A stretch of 64,000 bases of DNA, taken from NCBI GenBank assembly GCA_000403495.2, contig KE159799.1, positions 784,782 through 848,781 on the forward strand, written 5' to 3'. This stretch comes from Lachnospiraceae bacterium 10-1. Its GTDB lineage: Bacteria > Bacillota > Clostridia > Lachnospirales > Lachnospiraceae. Below the pieces are notes generated by a model. That model saw nothing but the letters and a program-made list of their open reading frames with translations, had not been told where the DNA came from and searched no databases. This document shows, in pieces, positions 55,559 through 64,000 of this stretch. How positions within the stretch are numbered: position 1 is the stretch's first letter; each line of letters starts with the position of its first letter. Position numbers and translations under genes: made by a program.

Positions 55559-56219
55559 AACCATCCTTTACATACAGTATTCTATCTGCTACTTTGGCAA
55601 TATCATGATTATGAGTAATTAGCAAAACTGTTCTGCCATATTCTTTTGATATTTCCCACAATATTTTAATAACCTCCTGACTATTTTTGCTATCCAAATT
55701 GCCTGTCGGTTCATCTGCTAATATCAATTTCGGCTCTGTTGCCAATGCCCTGCCTATCGCCACTCTTTGCTGCTGCCCGCCCGATAACTGTGATGGAAAA
55801 TGCTGTTTCCTTTTCTCCAGTCCCAATTTATTTATAATACTATCTATTTTCTTTCTATCCGGCTTATTATGCCCTAATGAAATGGGAAAAATTATATTTT
55901 CCTCAACGGTTAATTCCTGAATCAAATTAAAGGATTGAAAAATAAAACCTATGTTTTCTCTTCTAAATACTGCTTGCTGATCCAGTGTCATCTCTCTTTG
56001 TTCTATCCCATCAATTACTATTTTTCCGTTGGTCGGTCTGTCTAACATCCCTACAATATTAAGTAAAGTACTTTTTCCAGAACCCGATTCACCTATAATA
56101 GCAATAAATTCCCCTTTGTGTACTGAAAAACTTACATGATTCAGTGCCTTTACCTCACTATCCCCCGAACCATATATTTTATCGACATTCTCCATTTCCA
56201 AAATATAATTATCCGCCAT
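55539..56219 (-). CDS. ABC transporter ATP-binding protein (LolD/MacB type)
   Basis: 226 aa. Walker A GESGSGKST, Q-loop IFQSFNLI, signature LSGGQQQRVAIGRA, Walker B LILADEPTGNLD and His in LLITHNHD. GGAGG lies 8 bases before ATG 56219. It works with the overlapping FtsX permease. The start overlaps the end of the SPASM remnant, so all belong to one former operon. Confidence 0.95.
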   Translation of the reverse strand: MADNYILEMENVDKIYGSGDSEVKALNHVSFSVHKGEFIAIIGESGSGKSTLLNIVGMLDRPTNGKIVIDGIEQREMTLDQQAVFRRENIGFIFQSFNLIQELTVEENIIFPISLGHNKPDRKKIDSIINKLGLEKRKQHFPSQLSGGQQQRVAIGRALATEPKLILADEPTGNLDSKNSQEVIKILWEISKEYGRTVLLITHNHDIAKVADRILYVKDGCVSERR

Positions 56220-56661
56220 AGCAACTTTCCTCCCCAAACAAATACTTTTTGTCTATATCAGTTAAAGAAATATATATTTTTAATGCTTGTTCCGTTAAAA
56301 ACTTTTGCAATTTGCAATTACATTCTGCCGGTATATTTATATTTTTCATTAACAAAAGATTATCATGCATACATCCTCCAGAGCATATAGACTGACATAT
56401 ACAATATTTACATTTTTCCGGAATTTTATATAATTGATTATATATCACATCATGTTCAAATACATTAGTGGAAACATCCCCCATGCAAAACTCCTTATCA
56501 CCCACAAATCGATGACATGGATATATATATCCATCAATATCTATAGATATTGCTTTAAAACCTGCTGCACAATAAACATTTCTCTTCTTTCCTTCATGAA
56601 TTTCTCTTAAAATACTATATAGATTATGTCTTGCAATACACTCTTTATATTTATCCCTCAC
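56209..56661 (-). pseudogene. SPASM-domain remnant of a radical-SAM peptide maturase
   Basis: 150 codons. They match the C-terminal SPASM domain: CAAGFKAISIDIDGYIYPC, then C in EFCMGD, then CKYCICQSICSGGC. The radical-SAM barrel with CxxxCxxC that should precede it is absent; in-frame TGA lies just upstream of GTG 56661 and the DNA there is AT-rich and non-coding. Full enzymes make thioether or other crosslinks in ribosomal peptides. The protein is probably inactive; the locus seems to be a degraded RiPP system. Confidence 0.82.
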
Positions 56662-56758
56662 TTGTATAATGATTCATTTGTTTTTTTGATAATATCATAT
56701 TTTCATATCTTAATTTTCCAAATGGCGAAATTCATATATATTAGGGCGAAATTTGTAC

Positions 56759-56810
56759 AAAAAAAGCCTCTCCATTGAAATAGGTCTGGTAAACCTAAAC
56801 GATGTGAGGC
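56759..56810 (-). terminator. Intrinsic terminator after the AgrC-like kinase
   Basis: On the minus strand GCCTC ... GAGGC enclosing TAGGT ... ACCTA, followed by seven Ts. It separates the two-component operon from the exporter operon. Confidence 0.75.
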
Positions 56811-56844
56811 AATAATATGTAAGTGTCTGTTAAATTTTCTATTT

Positions 56845-58101
56845 CTACAATAAAGCATATAATATAATTTTTACATCAAAAATATTATCTTTGTCTGATA
56901 TCTGCATATCCCCCTTGTAAGTATCAACCACGTTCTTGACATTTTGCAATCCGATTCCATGAATCCGCTTCTCTTTCTTTGTGGTAATATAAATTTCTCC
57001 TTTTCTTTTTATTGCATTATCATAACTATTTCTGACACGAATAAAAAGCATACCCCGTTCATAATTTAAAAATAGTTCCAACCATCTTTCCTTTGACTGC
57101 TCAGCTGACTCTATCGCATTCTCCAATAGATTCCCGACAATGACATTTAAATCAAAGGAACGAATTGCCAATTCCTTTGGGATATTTATCTCGTAATTAA
57201 CATGATTAAGAACTGTCTTTGCTCTGTTCAGCATATAATTCATCAGACTGTCTACTTCCTGATTTCCACTGCTGATATACTCATGTGGATTTTCAAGATA
57301 TGCCTGCATATCACAAATATAGTCCATTACTTTATCATCATTTTGATGCCTCGCTAAAATCATTAATTCATTTAAATGGTGCTTCATATCATGCTTTAGT
57401 GTTCTTACTTTTTCTTCCGTTTGTGTCATAATATTTAATTGATTGGCATAGCTAGCAATCTGTCGTTCAAATAATGCTCTTTCCTCTAACTTTAAATAAG
57501 CATCAACTAAAACACCATATAAATAAAATATTAATAGATTAATAAGCAAAATCCCAACACTTACAGAAATTAGTATCATTCTGCTATTCAGGTTGTTCAT
57601 AACCAATATTAGTAAAATCATTATACTAATAGCAGGGATAGCAATTAATATGTTTCCGTGAAATGGTATAAAATCCTTACTTTTATTCTTCACCAAAAAT
57701 CTCTCTACAACAAATTCACAAATAAGTATTAAAAAAGTAGTAATGTATACTGTCATTCCATTTGCTTCTTCACCTACCATGTAATTACCAAAGGAATATA
57801 CTGCTATAATGTCACAAAACATATTGATTCCATATATCAAAAGAGTAACCAATACTTTTTTCTTCTCTACCCCCACATATAATCGTGTAATAAAATAAAT
57901 CAATAATAAATTAGTTATGATGTTTAATACGGGAAAGTGAAAAAACGAATGAACTAATACTGTCAGTGAAAAGAAAACAAAATAACATATCCTCTCCTTT
58001 CCCTTTTCTTCAATATTTATTTCAAAAAATATTGACATGAATCTTTTGAGAATGAATGTTCTAAATAAGTTAGTGCTTAAAACCGTAATCATTTCTGCCA
58101 C
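56845..58101 (-). CDS. GHKL-type sensor histidine kinase (AgrC-like)
   Basis: 418 aa. Six or seven TM helices lie in 35-210, phospho-His is in TLKHDMKHHLNEL, N-box NLLENAIESAEQ and G-box HGIGLQNVKNVV. GTG 58101 has GGGAGG 9 bases upstream and lies 1 bp after the stop of the regulator gene. It probably senses a peptide made or exported by the neighbouring locus (inference). Confidence 0.92.
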   Translation of the reverse strand: MAEMITVLSTNLFRTFILKRFMSIFFEINIEEKGKERICYFVFFSLTVLVHSFFHFPVLNIITNLLLIYFITRLYVGVEKKKVLVTLLIYGINMFCDIIAVYSFGNYMVGEEANGMTVYITTFLILICEFVVERFLVKNKSKDFIPFHGNILIAIPAISIMILLILVMNNLNSRMILISVSVGILLINLLIFYLYGVLVDAYLKLEERALFERQIASYANQLNIMTQTEEKVRTLKHDMKHHLNELMILARHQNDDKVMDYICDMQAYLENPHEYISSGNQEVDSLMNYMLNRAKTVLNHVNYEINIPKELAIRSFDLNVIVGNLLENAIESAEQSKERWLELFLNYERGMLFIRVRNSYDNAIKRKGEIYITTKKEKRIHGIGLQNVKNVVDTYKGDMQISDKDNIFDVKIILYALL

Positions 58102-58102
58102 A

Positions 58103-58819
58103 TTATTTTTCCTCCCATTTATATTTCATAATCTGTTCCCTTACTAATTTTCGATATGGAATACTAATACTCAATAAATTATCTCCCTGCATTCTGATTG
58201 CTTCATAGGAACACTCTACCATATAATCTAAATTTATAATATAAGACTGATGAATCATGATAAAATTATGTGGTAATTCTGAAGCTATTTCTTTCAGTTT
58301 TCCATTAAACTGTCTTTCGCCCTCTCTTGTAACAATATTAATCTTCTTATTCTGGCTATAGAAAAATATAATTTCTCGAAAAGAAATCTTGTAAAAATAA
58401 CCTTTCGAATAATACTCAAATTTTTGATTTTTCAATTCGTAAAAATGAATGCTCTTTAAAAATACATTTTCTACAGTTTCTGTCTTTAATGGTTTAATTA
58501 AAAAGCCTATCGGTTGCACCTCAAAAAGCCGCATTGCATAACTGCTTTTAGATGAAATATATATGATAATTAATTCTAAATTTTTCATTTTCTCTCGTAT
58601 AAAATTACCTACCTGAATTCCGTCTGTGGTAATTAAGTCTATGTCCAAAAACAGCATATCTAAAGTATTTTCCCTTTTTAAAAAATCACAAAGACTTTCT
58701 CCGGAAAACCATACACTTGTTTCTAGCCCTACCCCATGCTTTTTTCCCAATTTATAAATCATATCTTCCAGTTCTGCACAGACTTCTTTTCCATCATCAC
58801 ATATCCCTATATGAAACAC
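58103..58819 (-). CDS. LytTR-family response regulator (AgrA-like)
   Basis: 238 aa. Receiver with CDDG near the N-terminus, phospho-Asp 59 (LFLDIDLITTDG) and Lys in FLIKPLKTE. The C-terminal LytTR domain has YSKGYFYKISFREIIFFYSQ and FIMIHQSYIINLDYM. The start is GTG 58819, preceded by GGGGGAGG at 7 bases; the longer frame from 58909 adds unrelated residues. It likely controls the peptide/exporter genes downstream. Confidence 0.92.
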   Translation of the reverse strand: MFHIGICDDGKEVCAELEDMIYKLGKKHGVGLETSVWFSGESLCDFLKRENTLDMLFLDIDLITTDGIQVGNFIREKMKNLELIIIYISSKSSYAMRLFEVQPIGFLIKPLKTETVENVFLKSIHFYELKNQKFEYYSKGYFYKISFREIIFFYSQNKKINIVTREGERQFNGKLKEIASELPHNFIMIHQSYIINLDYMVECSYEAIRMQGDNLLSISIPYRKLVREQIMKYKWEEK

Positions 58820-58985
58820 ATCATATCCTCCCCCAATTTTTGTTTTATACTCAAACTTCGCACTTGAATAAGTGTTTATGCACCTTGAACATTCAATAAT
58901 TACTGGCATTAAAATAGCATGAAACCATCTGGTTTGGTATAATTGAGTTGTTCAAAACAATTAAAACACCACAGGCTCATGCCTC

Positions 58986-59055
58986 AAGTAGATATGGGGA
59001 TTGCTCCCCATACCCCTCATTAGAACCGTACATGCACTATTAACGCATACGACTC
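58986..59055 (-). ncRNA. Group II intron 3' end (domain V/VI-like), decayed
   Basis: On the minus strand, a 33-nt stretch starting GAGTCGTATGCG and ending TGTACGGTTC folds like domain V (GAGTCGTA pairing with TACGGTTC). It is followed by a domain VI-like hairpin (TATGGGGA-GCAA-TCCCCATA) and CTAC. The catalytic triad reads AGT rather than AGC, so it is probably dead. No intron reverse transcriptase is nearby. The 59056-59628 interval may hold further intron RNA domains, but I see no gene in it. Confidence 0.5.
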
Positions 59056-59628
59056 AACCCAATATTCTTTCATTGCAAGGTGTGCCCCTTCCCTCCACCG
59101 TTATTAACGGTTTCTTTGGTACTATGAGCACTTCAGACTTCCTATTATCCATTTAATTTCCTCTCTTGTTCCCTTAATTGTACATCATACCCTATGCCAG
59201 GGGGATAATAAGACCCCAACTGTTCTGTATTATATATTTCTCATCAACCTCTCCAAGCTCTCGGACTGGGGGATGCCCCTGTCCCTCACCATAGCGGTTA
59301 CAGAGATGTTGTCTGCTACGAACGCAAACGCATCGACCATTTCCGACCTCATACTAATTTGCAAGCTCTATCACTTCACTTTCGTTTCGGCTCTGTTGCC
59401 TCTGTCCTATGCTTAAATCTGATGTTGCCACTTCGACTCCAAGGACTTGGTACGGGCGGTTGATTAAACCTTTCCCGACAGGATTTTCCTGCTATATAAT
59501 CAGCTATGCTGATTTCTCAGCTCGCACTATGAATAAAAGTATAACACAAAACAACCAAAATGATAAACAAATTTCTAAATCTATCCGAAGATTTTTTACT
59601 ATTTTTTACTAGATTTCATGTTTCATCT

Positions 59629-60337
59629 GTATTAAAAACGGCTAATGCGTATAAAAAGAAGGGAACTCCTGCAGTGGAAATCTTTCAGTACCTGTTTCTT
59701 TTGATTTTTTCAAACAGAGGCATATAAGAACCTTATTTCATGAAGAAATACTCTGGCTTTTGCCAAGGATACTGTATACCGCTTTATGAAAATGGTCCAG
59801 ATCAACTGGATCCGTTTTACAACCATTCTTGCAGGCAGAATCATCAGAGAGGCAATCCTTCCGCTGGATTCACAAGACCGCGCCAACGTATTGATCATCG
59901 ATAATTCTATGTTTGAACGCAACCGTTCAAAAAAAACGGAACTTCTTGCAAAAGTATATGACCATGCCAGACACACTTATAAATTTAGTTTCCGTATGCT
60001 CACGCTTGGATGGTCTGACGGAAGTACTTTCCTTCCGATTAACAGTGTGCTTCTTCCACCTGAAAATAAGAAAAACTGGATCAATCAAGCAGAGCCTGTC
60101 GAAAAAAGAACCGTTGGTTATAAACGGCGTGCACTTTCTATGCAGAAAGGAACACATGCCATGCTGGAACTCCTGTCATCTGCTAAAAAAGCAGCCATTC
60201 CTGCAAAATATGTCCTTTTTGACAGCTGGTTTTCCTCTCCAAGCGCCCTACATTCCGTTAAGGAAACTGGGTATGATGTCATCGGAATGATAAAGAAAAC
60301 CCCGAAAATGTTCTTCCGTTATAATGGGGAAGTCTAA
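59629..60337 (+). pseudogene. Decayed IS4-type DDE transposase
   Basis: Starts VLKTANAYKKKGTPAVEIFQ, breaks by a frameshift near 59720 and an in-frame TGA near 59740, and resumes as FAKDTVYRFMKMVQINW. The open part from 59786 contains IIDNSMFERNRSKK (first Asp) and VLFDSWFSS (second Asp). The C-terminal Glu region is missing; the gene ends at 60337, next to the relaxase module. So it is both mutated and truncated. Confidence 0.8.
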
Positions 60338-60404
60338 TGCTGGAACATAGACTGGATGTCCCTGCTCACACTCTCTCCCACAAGCAGACCACCATCTGCC
60401 TATT

Positions 60405-62093
60405 CTACCTCGCCCCTTTGTCATTTTGCCTTGCCTGATGCACCCTGCCTGCTTCTCTTTCTTTTATAGCCCTCTCTTTTTGCCTAAGCCTGTCTCTGAC
60501 GCTCTTAGTATCCACCACTTTTTCTCCATAAGTTTTCTCGTACTCCGCACAAGCTGCTTCATAATTCTGATTCTCTCTTTTTGCCACATCAAGTTCCTTA
60601 TAGAATGCCTGCATAGAATCAAAATGATGTTCTTTCACAATAGAAGAAAGCCTCTTTTTCATATTGAAAATCTGATTATCAAAGCTGTCGATCTCCTGCT
60701 GTAACTCCCTGCGCCTGCCGCCTTTGAAGATGCCCGTACATTCAGACAATTCTTTTTTCAGCATATCCCTCTGTTTTTCACGCCCGAATATTGCCTTGTT
60801 CTGGTCTTTCAGCCTGCCCTCAATCTCTTTCAGCCGGGGATATTTACTTGCCAGTACGGACGGTTTTGGCTGCGGCGGTCTTTCTGCTGGCTGCTCTTTT
60901 TCAACCAGAACAGGTTTTCGCTCCGCCTTTACCTGTTTAATAATGCTTTCTTTCTCTTTGGAAGCAGTCATTGAATATTCTGTATTCTTTTTCATATCGA
61001 GTTTTCGATGCGGATCTATGGGAAATGGTATCTCCTTTCTTTCCGGCTGAAATCCTGGATCATCTCCTGCATGGATACGGCTGTCCGTTTCTTTTGATGT
61101 TTCCTTTATGGCACTGACACCATTTCCGATCACTTTCTCCACTATATCAATCACCTTCTGCATGGCTTTCATAATCAGGAGTTCTAACAACAAAATCGCT
61201 GCCCTGACAATCTCCCCGAACAGCTCCGGCCTTTGTCCGTTCTGCTCCACGGATTCTTTTACTTTATCCGTTATCTCCGTCTTTTTAAGCTCCACAATCT
61301 CCGCTTCTGATACGCCGCTTACAATCGCACGGTCAACGGTTCTGTTCCACTCCATGCGTATTTCATTGTCCGATTTGATTTCCTCCGCTTTCGGATTATT
61401 TTTGCCAACCTTCTTTGTCGCAAGGTACGGACCGTTTTTATCAAAAATACTTAACCTGTCCCTATCATCAAGCACCATCTGGTTGATTAAATCCGTATAA
61501 AACACTTTTACCCCATCTAAAAAAGATTCTTGCTTAAAGCGTTCATCTTTGACAGTGAAAATTTTGCGTTCATACACCTCACCTTTTTTAATGATTTTAC
61601 AGCCTTGACGGATATTCCCATCTCCGTCAAGAATCTCTTTCTTTGTCCTCACATGACGCCCCTGCTCATTGTAGAACATATTCCGAGTGGCAATTTTCTC
61701 TGTCGGCTGTTCCAGCCGCTTTCTCTCCGCAAATACCATATGGATATGCAGATTCGTTTTACGTTTATTGTGGTGGAGCGCAGCAAAGCACTCCACGCCG
61801 TACTTTTCCTTAAATTCGTCTGCCATCTTTTTCAAAAGATAGTCATGCTCATAGTTGATAAAACTCTCCGGAAGTGCAATCATCAGCTCCCTTGCCTCAA
61901 TGCACTTCCCATTCGTGCCGCTTTTTTCAAATTCCTCCTGATTACATTTGGCAAGCTCCCGCCAGAATGCCCTGTCCGGCTCCGTTGTATAGACTTCATA
62001 GAGATGCTCCTGCTTGGCGTGGCTTGAAATATAAGTGATGCGCCCTGATAAGTCATGCAGCTTTGCCATTTCTATAAATGAATTTCTTTTCAT
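60405..62093 (-). CDS. MobA/MobL-family relaxase
   Basis: 562 aa. The N-terminal relaxase domain has GRITYISSHAKQEHLYEVY and the histidine motif HHNKRKTNLHIHMVFAERK (about 130-150). A hydrophobic stretch around 300-320 is followed by a Pro-rich linker and a long coiled coil. It is unlike the MobP relaxase at 47508, so this is a second mobilization system. AAAGGA lies 9 bases before ATG 62093; the longer frame is rejected. Confidence 0.9.
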   Translation of the reverse strand: MKRNSFIEMAKLHDLSGRITYISSHAKQEHLYEVYTTEPDRAFWRELAKCNQEEFEKSGTNGKCIEARELMIALPESFINYEHDYLLKKMADEFKEKYGVECFAALHHNKRKTNLHIHMVFAERKRLEQPTEKIATRNMFYNEQGRHVRTKKEILDGDGNIRQGCKIIKKGEVYERKIFTVKDERFKQESFLDGVKVFYTDLINQMVLDDRDRLSIFDKNGPYLATKKVGKNNPKAEEIKSDNEIRMEWNRTVDRAIVSGVSEAEIVELKKTEITDKVKESVEQNGQRPELFGEIVRAAILLLELLIMKAMQKVIDIVEKVIGNGVSAIKETSKETDSRIHAGDDPGFQPERKEIPFPIDPHRKLDMKKNTEYSMTASKEKESIIKQVKAERKPVLVEKEQPAERPPQPKPSVLASKYPRLKEIEGRLKDQNKAIFGREKQRDMLKKELSECTGIFKGGRRRELQQEIDSFDNQIFNMKKRLSSIVKEHHFDSMQAFYKELDVAKRENQNYEAACAEYEKTYGEKVVDTKSVRDRLRQKERAIKEREAGRVHQARQNDKGAR

Positions 62094-62333
62094 AAACGCT
62101 TTTCCTTTCTTTTGGCGGATAACCTGCCACCGCATTTTTTGTGAGCAGCCATTATAGGACGGCTGTCTGTGAACCGATGCCCGTATCCGGGCAGTCTACG
62201 GCTGTCGCTTTCTGACAGCCGCAGGGGGCTTTGTTTTGTGAAGTCCCCTCTGCAATGCTGCACATCTGTCCTGAAATGTAGCCGTAAGCAGCAGCGCCAT
62301 CTATGCGCCCGTCCTCTGGGCGGCATGGATAAA

Positions 62334-62444
62334 TACAGTCCGGTTTTTTCGGACTGTATAAATTCACACTTGCGTGAATTTGCCCCCGGCAGGGCGAAAT
62401 CCCCGGAGCATAAACCGAAGGTTTGTGCGTAGGGTGTATTTCGC
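62334..62444. other. Candidate origin of transfer upstream of the MobA/MobL relaxase
   Basis: Three hairpins in 110 bp: TACAGTCCG/CGGACTGTA (62334-62358), AATTCAC/GTGAATT (62361-62380), and a nested GCGAAAT ... GCATAAACC-GAA-GGTTTGTGC ... ATTTCGC (62394-62444). They lie about 250-350 bp upstream of the relaxase start, where oriT often is. The nick site cannot be read. No gene is convincing in 62094-62623. Confidence 0.45.
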
Positions 62445-62623
62445 TCTCAAACGCCGAGGGCTTAGGGGAGAGCTTGCGCCCTCCCCGGAAATTAGTTGCT
62501 GACACTCTCTGAACCACTCCGAAGCAGTCCGTGGAACAGATTCTTTACAGGCATAAAAAAGCCGCCTGCCTGAAAACTGGTATTCCAGTCTCAAAACAGA
62601 CGGCTACATTTGCACCCTTATTT

Positions 62624-62733
62624 GCAGCCTTCCGGCTGCTTTCTGCCCTTATTTTGCGGGCTTGAATGCCCGCCCTTTATTATGCAGCCTTTAATGGCTG
62701 CCCCTTGTCCTTGTTTTGTAGCCTTTCGGCTAC
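62624..62733 (-). repeat. Array of four short hairpins with repeated spacers
   Basis: GCAGCC-TTCC-GGCTGC (62624-62639), GCGGGC-TTGAAT-GCCCGC (62656-62673), GCAGCC-TTTAAT-GGCTGC (62684-62701), GTAGCC-TTTC-GGCTAC (62718-62733). On the minus strand each stem is followed by CAAAAYAAGG-like sequence. Period 28-34 bp. Stems differ in sequence but keep pairing. Confidence 0.75.
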
Positions 62734-62794
62734 CTTTTGTTAGTCTTTTTTCAAAATACGGCTACATTTATACTTTGATATAAAAAATCCGCAA

Positions 62795-62828
62795 AAATAA
62801 GGCTACAGTAAACCTAATTACCGTAGCC
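62795..62828 (-). terminator. Intrinsic terminator after the ParR-like gene
   Basis: On the minus strand GGCTAC, a 16-base loop, GTAGCC, then TTATTTTTG. It starts 17 bp after the ParR-like stop and begins the hairpin-rich region. Confidence 0.65.
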
Positions 62829-62844
62829 CTGCCCTATAAATATA

Positions 62845-63366
62845 TTAAAATGCGTCAAAATCAATCAAATCATTGTCCGGCGGCTCTGTGGCATTCTCTG
62901 ATACAGCTTCTTCCTGCATATTCCCCGCATTCCGTATCGTTGCTTTCGTAGCAGCGGGAGAAACTGTGCCGCCCGTCACATTTCCACTGTCTGCGCCGTT
63001 TAATGATTCCTGCCCGCACACCATGCCGCCCTGCGCCGCCTGATAAGCCCCCATAGGAACGGATAAAGGAAAAAGCTGCATCTGTGCCATATACATACCA
63101 AAAAGCGCCGGGAGATTGGACATTACTTTCTTTTCAACCGCTTCCACGATACGCTCTGCAAAAGCATCCTCTTTCTCCCGTGTTTCCAGATAGGGATCAT
63201 ACTCTGCCGCCATGCGCCTGTTATAATAATCATTGACCGCCTCTATCACAAATTTATTCTGCGACTTGAACATCTGCCGTATCTTTGGGGAGTGCAGAAG
63301 CTCCCACGCCCTGCATTCGTCCCCTTTTTCCATGTTAAAGCGGATATTATGGTTTTTGTTTTTCAT
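62845..63366 (-). CDS. ParR-like partition partner (ribbon-helix-helix type)
   Basis: 173 aa. The N-terminal ~55 aa has the pattern IRFNMEKGDECRAWELLH and FKSQNKFVIEAVNDYYNRR, as seen in small DNA-binding partners next to ParM-like genes. The C-terminal part is Ala/Gly-rich and disordered, ending in the acidic NDLIDFDAF, which could contact the filament. It is 13 bp after the ParM-like gene on the same strand. Assignment rests on pattern and position. Confidence 0.65.
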   Translation of the reverse strand: MKNKNHNIRFNMEKGDECRAWELLHSPKIRQMFKSQNKFVIEAVNDYYNRRMAAEYDPYLETREKEDAFAERIVEAVEKKVMSNLPALFGMYMAQMQLFPLSVPMGAYQAAQGGMVCGQESLNGADSGNVTGGTVSPAATKATIRNAGNMQEEAVSENATEPPDNDLIDFDAF

Positions 63367-63379
63367 TCAAATGCGCCCC

Positions 63380-64000
63380 TTATCCGGCTGATGCCATTGC
63401 TTTCTGCCTGCGGAGTTTCATATAACAGAAATATTCGTAGCCTTTGGCGTTTGCCCGTATATCATGGTTAAAAGTAACATTATCGCTGTCATAACTGCCC
63501 ACAAGCTCCACAACCTTCGCCCCACCGCCCATGACATACAGTTTCATAAGATTAGGATTGTAACCATGCGCTTTCAGTTCTGCAAATATCTTATCCACAT
63601 AGGATTTTGCCGCTTCCTCCATGAGCTGCTGGTATTCCCCGCCCACTTTTGTATCGCCGCAGCGCAGATAATTCTCAATAATTTCCATCGGAAGTTCCTC
63701 CGCTTTTCTGTCTAAGATGTGGTCACGGATCACCTTAAAACACTCGCCCACGCCAAGCCGCACTGTCCACGATTTGCTTTCGCTTGCCTTGCCATTATTG
63801 AGTATCATCACGTTCATCGTCCCATTCCCAATATCAGCTACCATGTGCATACCCTTAAAATCCGGCAGGCTCTCCGCTATCGCTGCATAGCACTGTGGCA
63901 TGACCGTACAGTCCACAATGTCAATCAAATAACGCCTGCCCGCATACTTATAATCTACATGACGGTTCTGCATCATATACTCCCGGAACGAATCCCGCTG
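63380..64000 (-). CDS. ParM/StbA-like actin-fold partition ATPase, C-terminal part
   Basis: The last ~206 residues are in the window; the frame is open past 64000. It shows the phosphate-2 loop VADIGNGTMNVMIL and the adenosine-binding motif KLYVMGGGAKVVEL. ParM-like ATPases form filaments that segregate low-copy plasmids. The presence of this pair suggests the right-hand module is plasmid-derived or replicates autonomously when excised. Confidence 0.85.
   Translation of the reverse strand, partial: QRDSFREYMMQNRHVDYKYAGRRYLIDIVDCTVMPQCYAAIAESLPDFKGMHMVADIGNGTMNVMILNNGKASESKSWTVRLGVGECFKVIRDHILDRKAEELPMEIIENYLRCGDTKVGGEYQQLMEEAAKSYVDKIFAELKAHGYNPNLMKLYVMGGGAKVVELVGSYDSDNVTFNHDIRANAKGYEYFCYMKLRRQKAMASAG

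Noticed and set aside
62152-62517. A 121-aa minus-strand frame upstream of the relaxase
   Set aside because: It spans several hairpins of the oriT-like region and has no ribosome site or protein-like composition.
62624-62733. Possible CRISPR-like array
   Set aside because: The stems differ in sequence, the period is only 28-34 bp and no direct repeat of 20 bp or more with unique spacers exists; no cas genes are present.

Overview
The window looks like a chromosomal stretch of a gut Clostridium-group Firmicute, most likely Lachnospiraceae. This is inferred from AGGAGG-type ribosome sites, frequent GTG/TTG starts, the LrgAB, DacF and cyclic-di-GMP gene styles, and the resident mobile elements. 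No rRNA, tRNA or CRISPR array was seen. Positions 1-12.6 kb read as ordinary backbone: the first codons of PTS enzyme I, a large hybrid histidine kinase, lrgAB, a membrane diguanylate cyclase, a decayed chemoreceptor, a three-gene ABC exporter and a D-Ala-D-Ala carboxypeptidase pair.

From 12.9 to 26 kb lies an accessory island. Three direct copies of a degenerate ~150-240 bp repeat (13.8-16.8, 19.3-19.4, 25.7-25.95 kb) separate two minus-strand cassettes. Cassette A (16.9-19.1 kb) holds a tyrosine-recombinase-like protein with a degraded active site, a HipA/CtkA-like kinase and a 71-aa protein. Cassette B (19.6-25.6 kb) holds a second, larger recombinase-like protein with degraded catalytic boxes, an AlbA/Schlafen-type ATPase-regulator and a 952-aa protein with a DUF4062/TIR-like head and helical-repeat body. 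An intact IS66 element with a perfect 8-bp target duplication sits inside repeat copy 1. This island is the best candidate for an undescribed defence or conflict system.

From 26 to 52.3 kb lies an integrative conjugative or mobilizable element that looks more GC-rich by eye. It has three tandem large serine recombinases, a sigma-like factor, a surface-protein operon, a LytTR two-component pair, an inserted RIT element (three tandem tyrosine recombinases within 30-bp inverted repeats), a MobP-type relaxase, a DUF3991/toprim primase-like protein, MobC and the C-terminal part of a large helicase. The surface operon (39.5 to 33.0 kb) has an unusual leader. A promoter with a LytTR-type direct-repeat site drives an RNA whose leader ORF contains 16 copies of TGTC and then crosses a strong intrinsic terminator. 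Slippage of the repeat would move translation among three frames with different consequences for the terminator, so it looks like a phase-variable attenuator.

The helicase gene is broken at about 52.3 kb. The following AT-rich 52.3-60.4 kb segment carries a DUF6973-like secreted protein, a MacB-type ABC exporter, a SPASM remnant of a radical-SAM peptide maturase and an AgrC/AgrA-like pair, and ends in a group II intron-like 3' end and a decayed IS4-type transposase. This looks like the remains of a peptide (RiPP-like) export and sensing locus. From 60.4 kb to the window end is a second mobilization module: a MobA/MobL relaxase, hairpin-rich oriT-like DNA, and a ParR-like/ParM-like partition pair that runs off the window.
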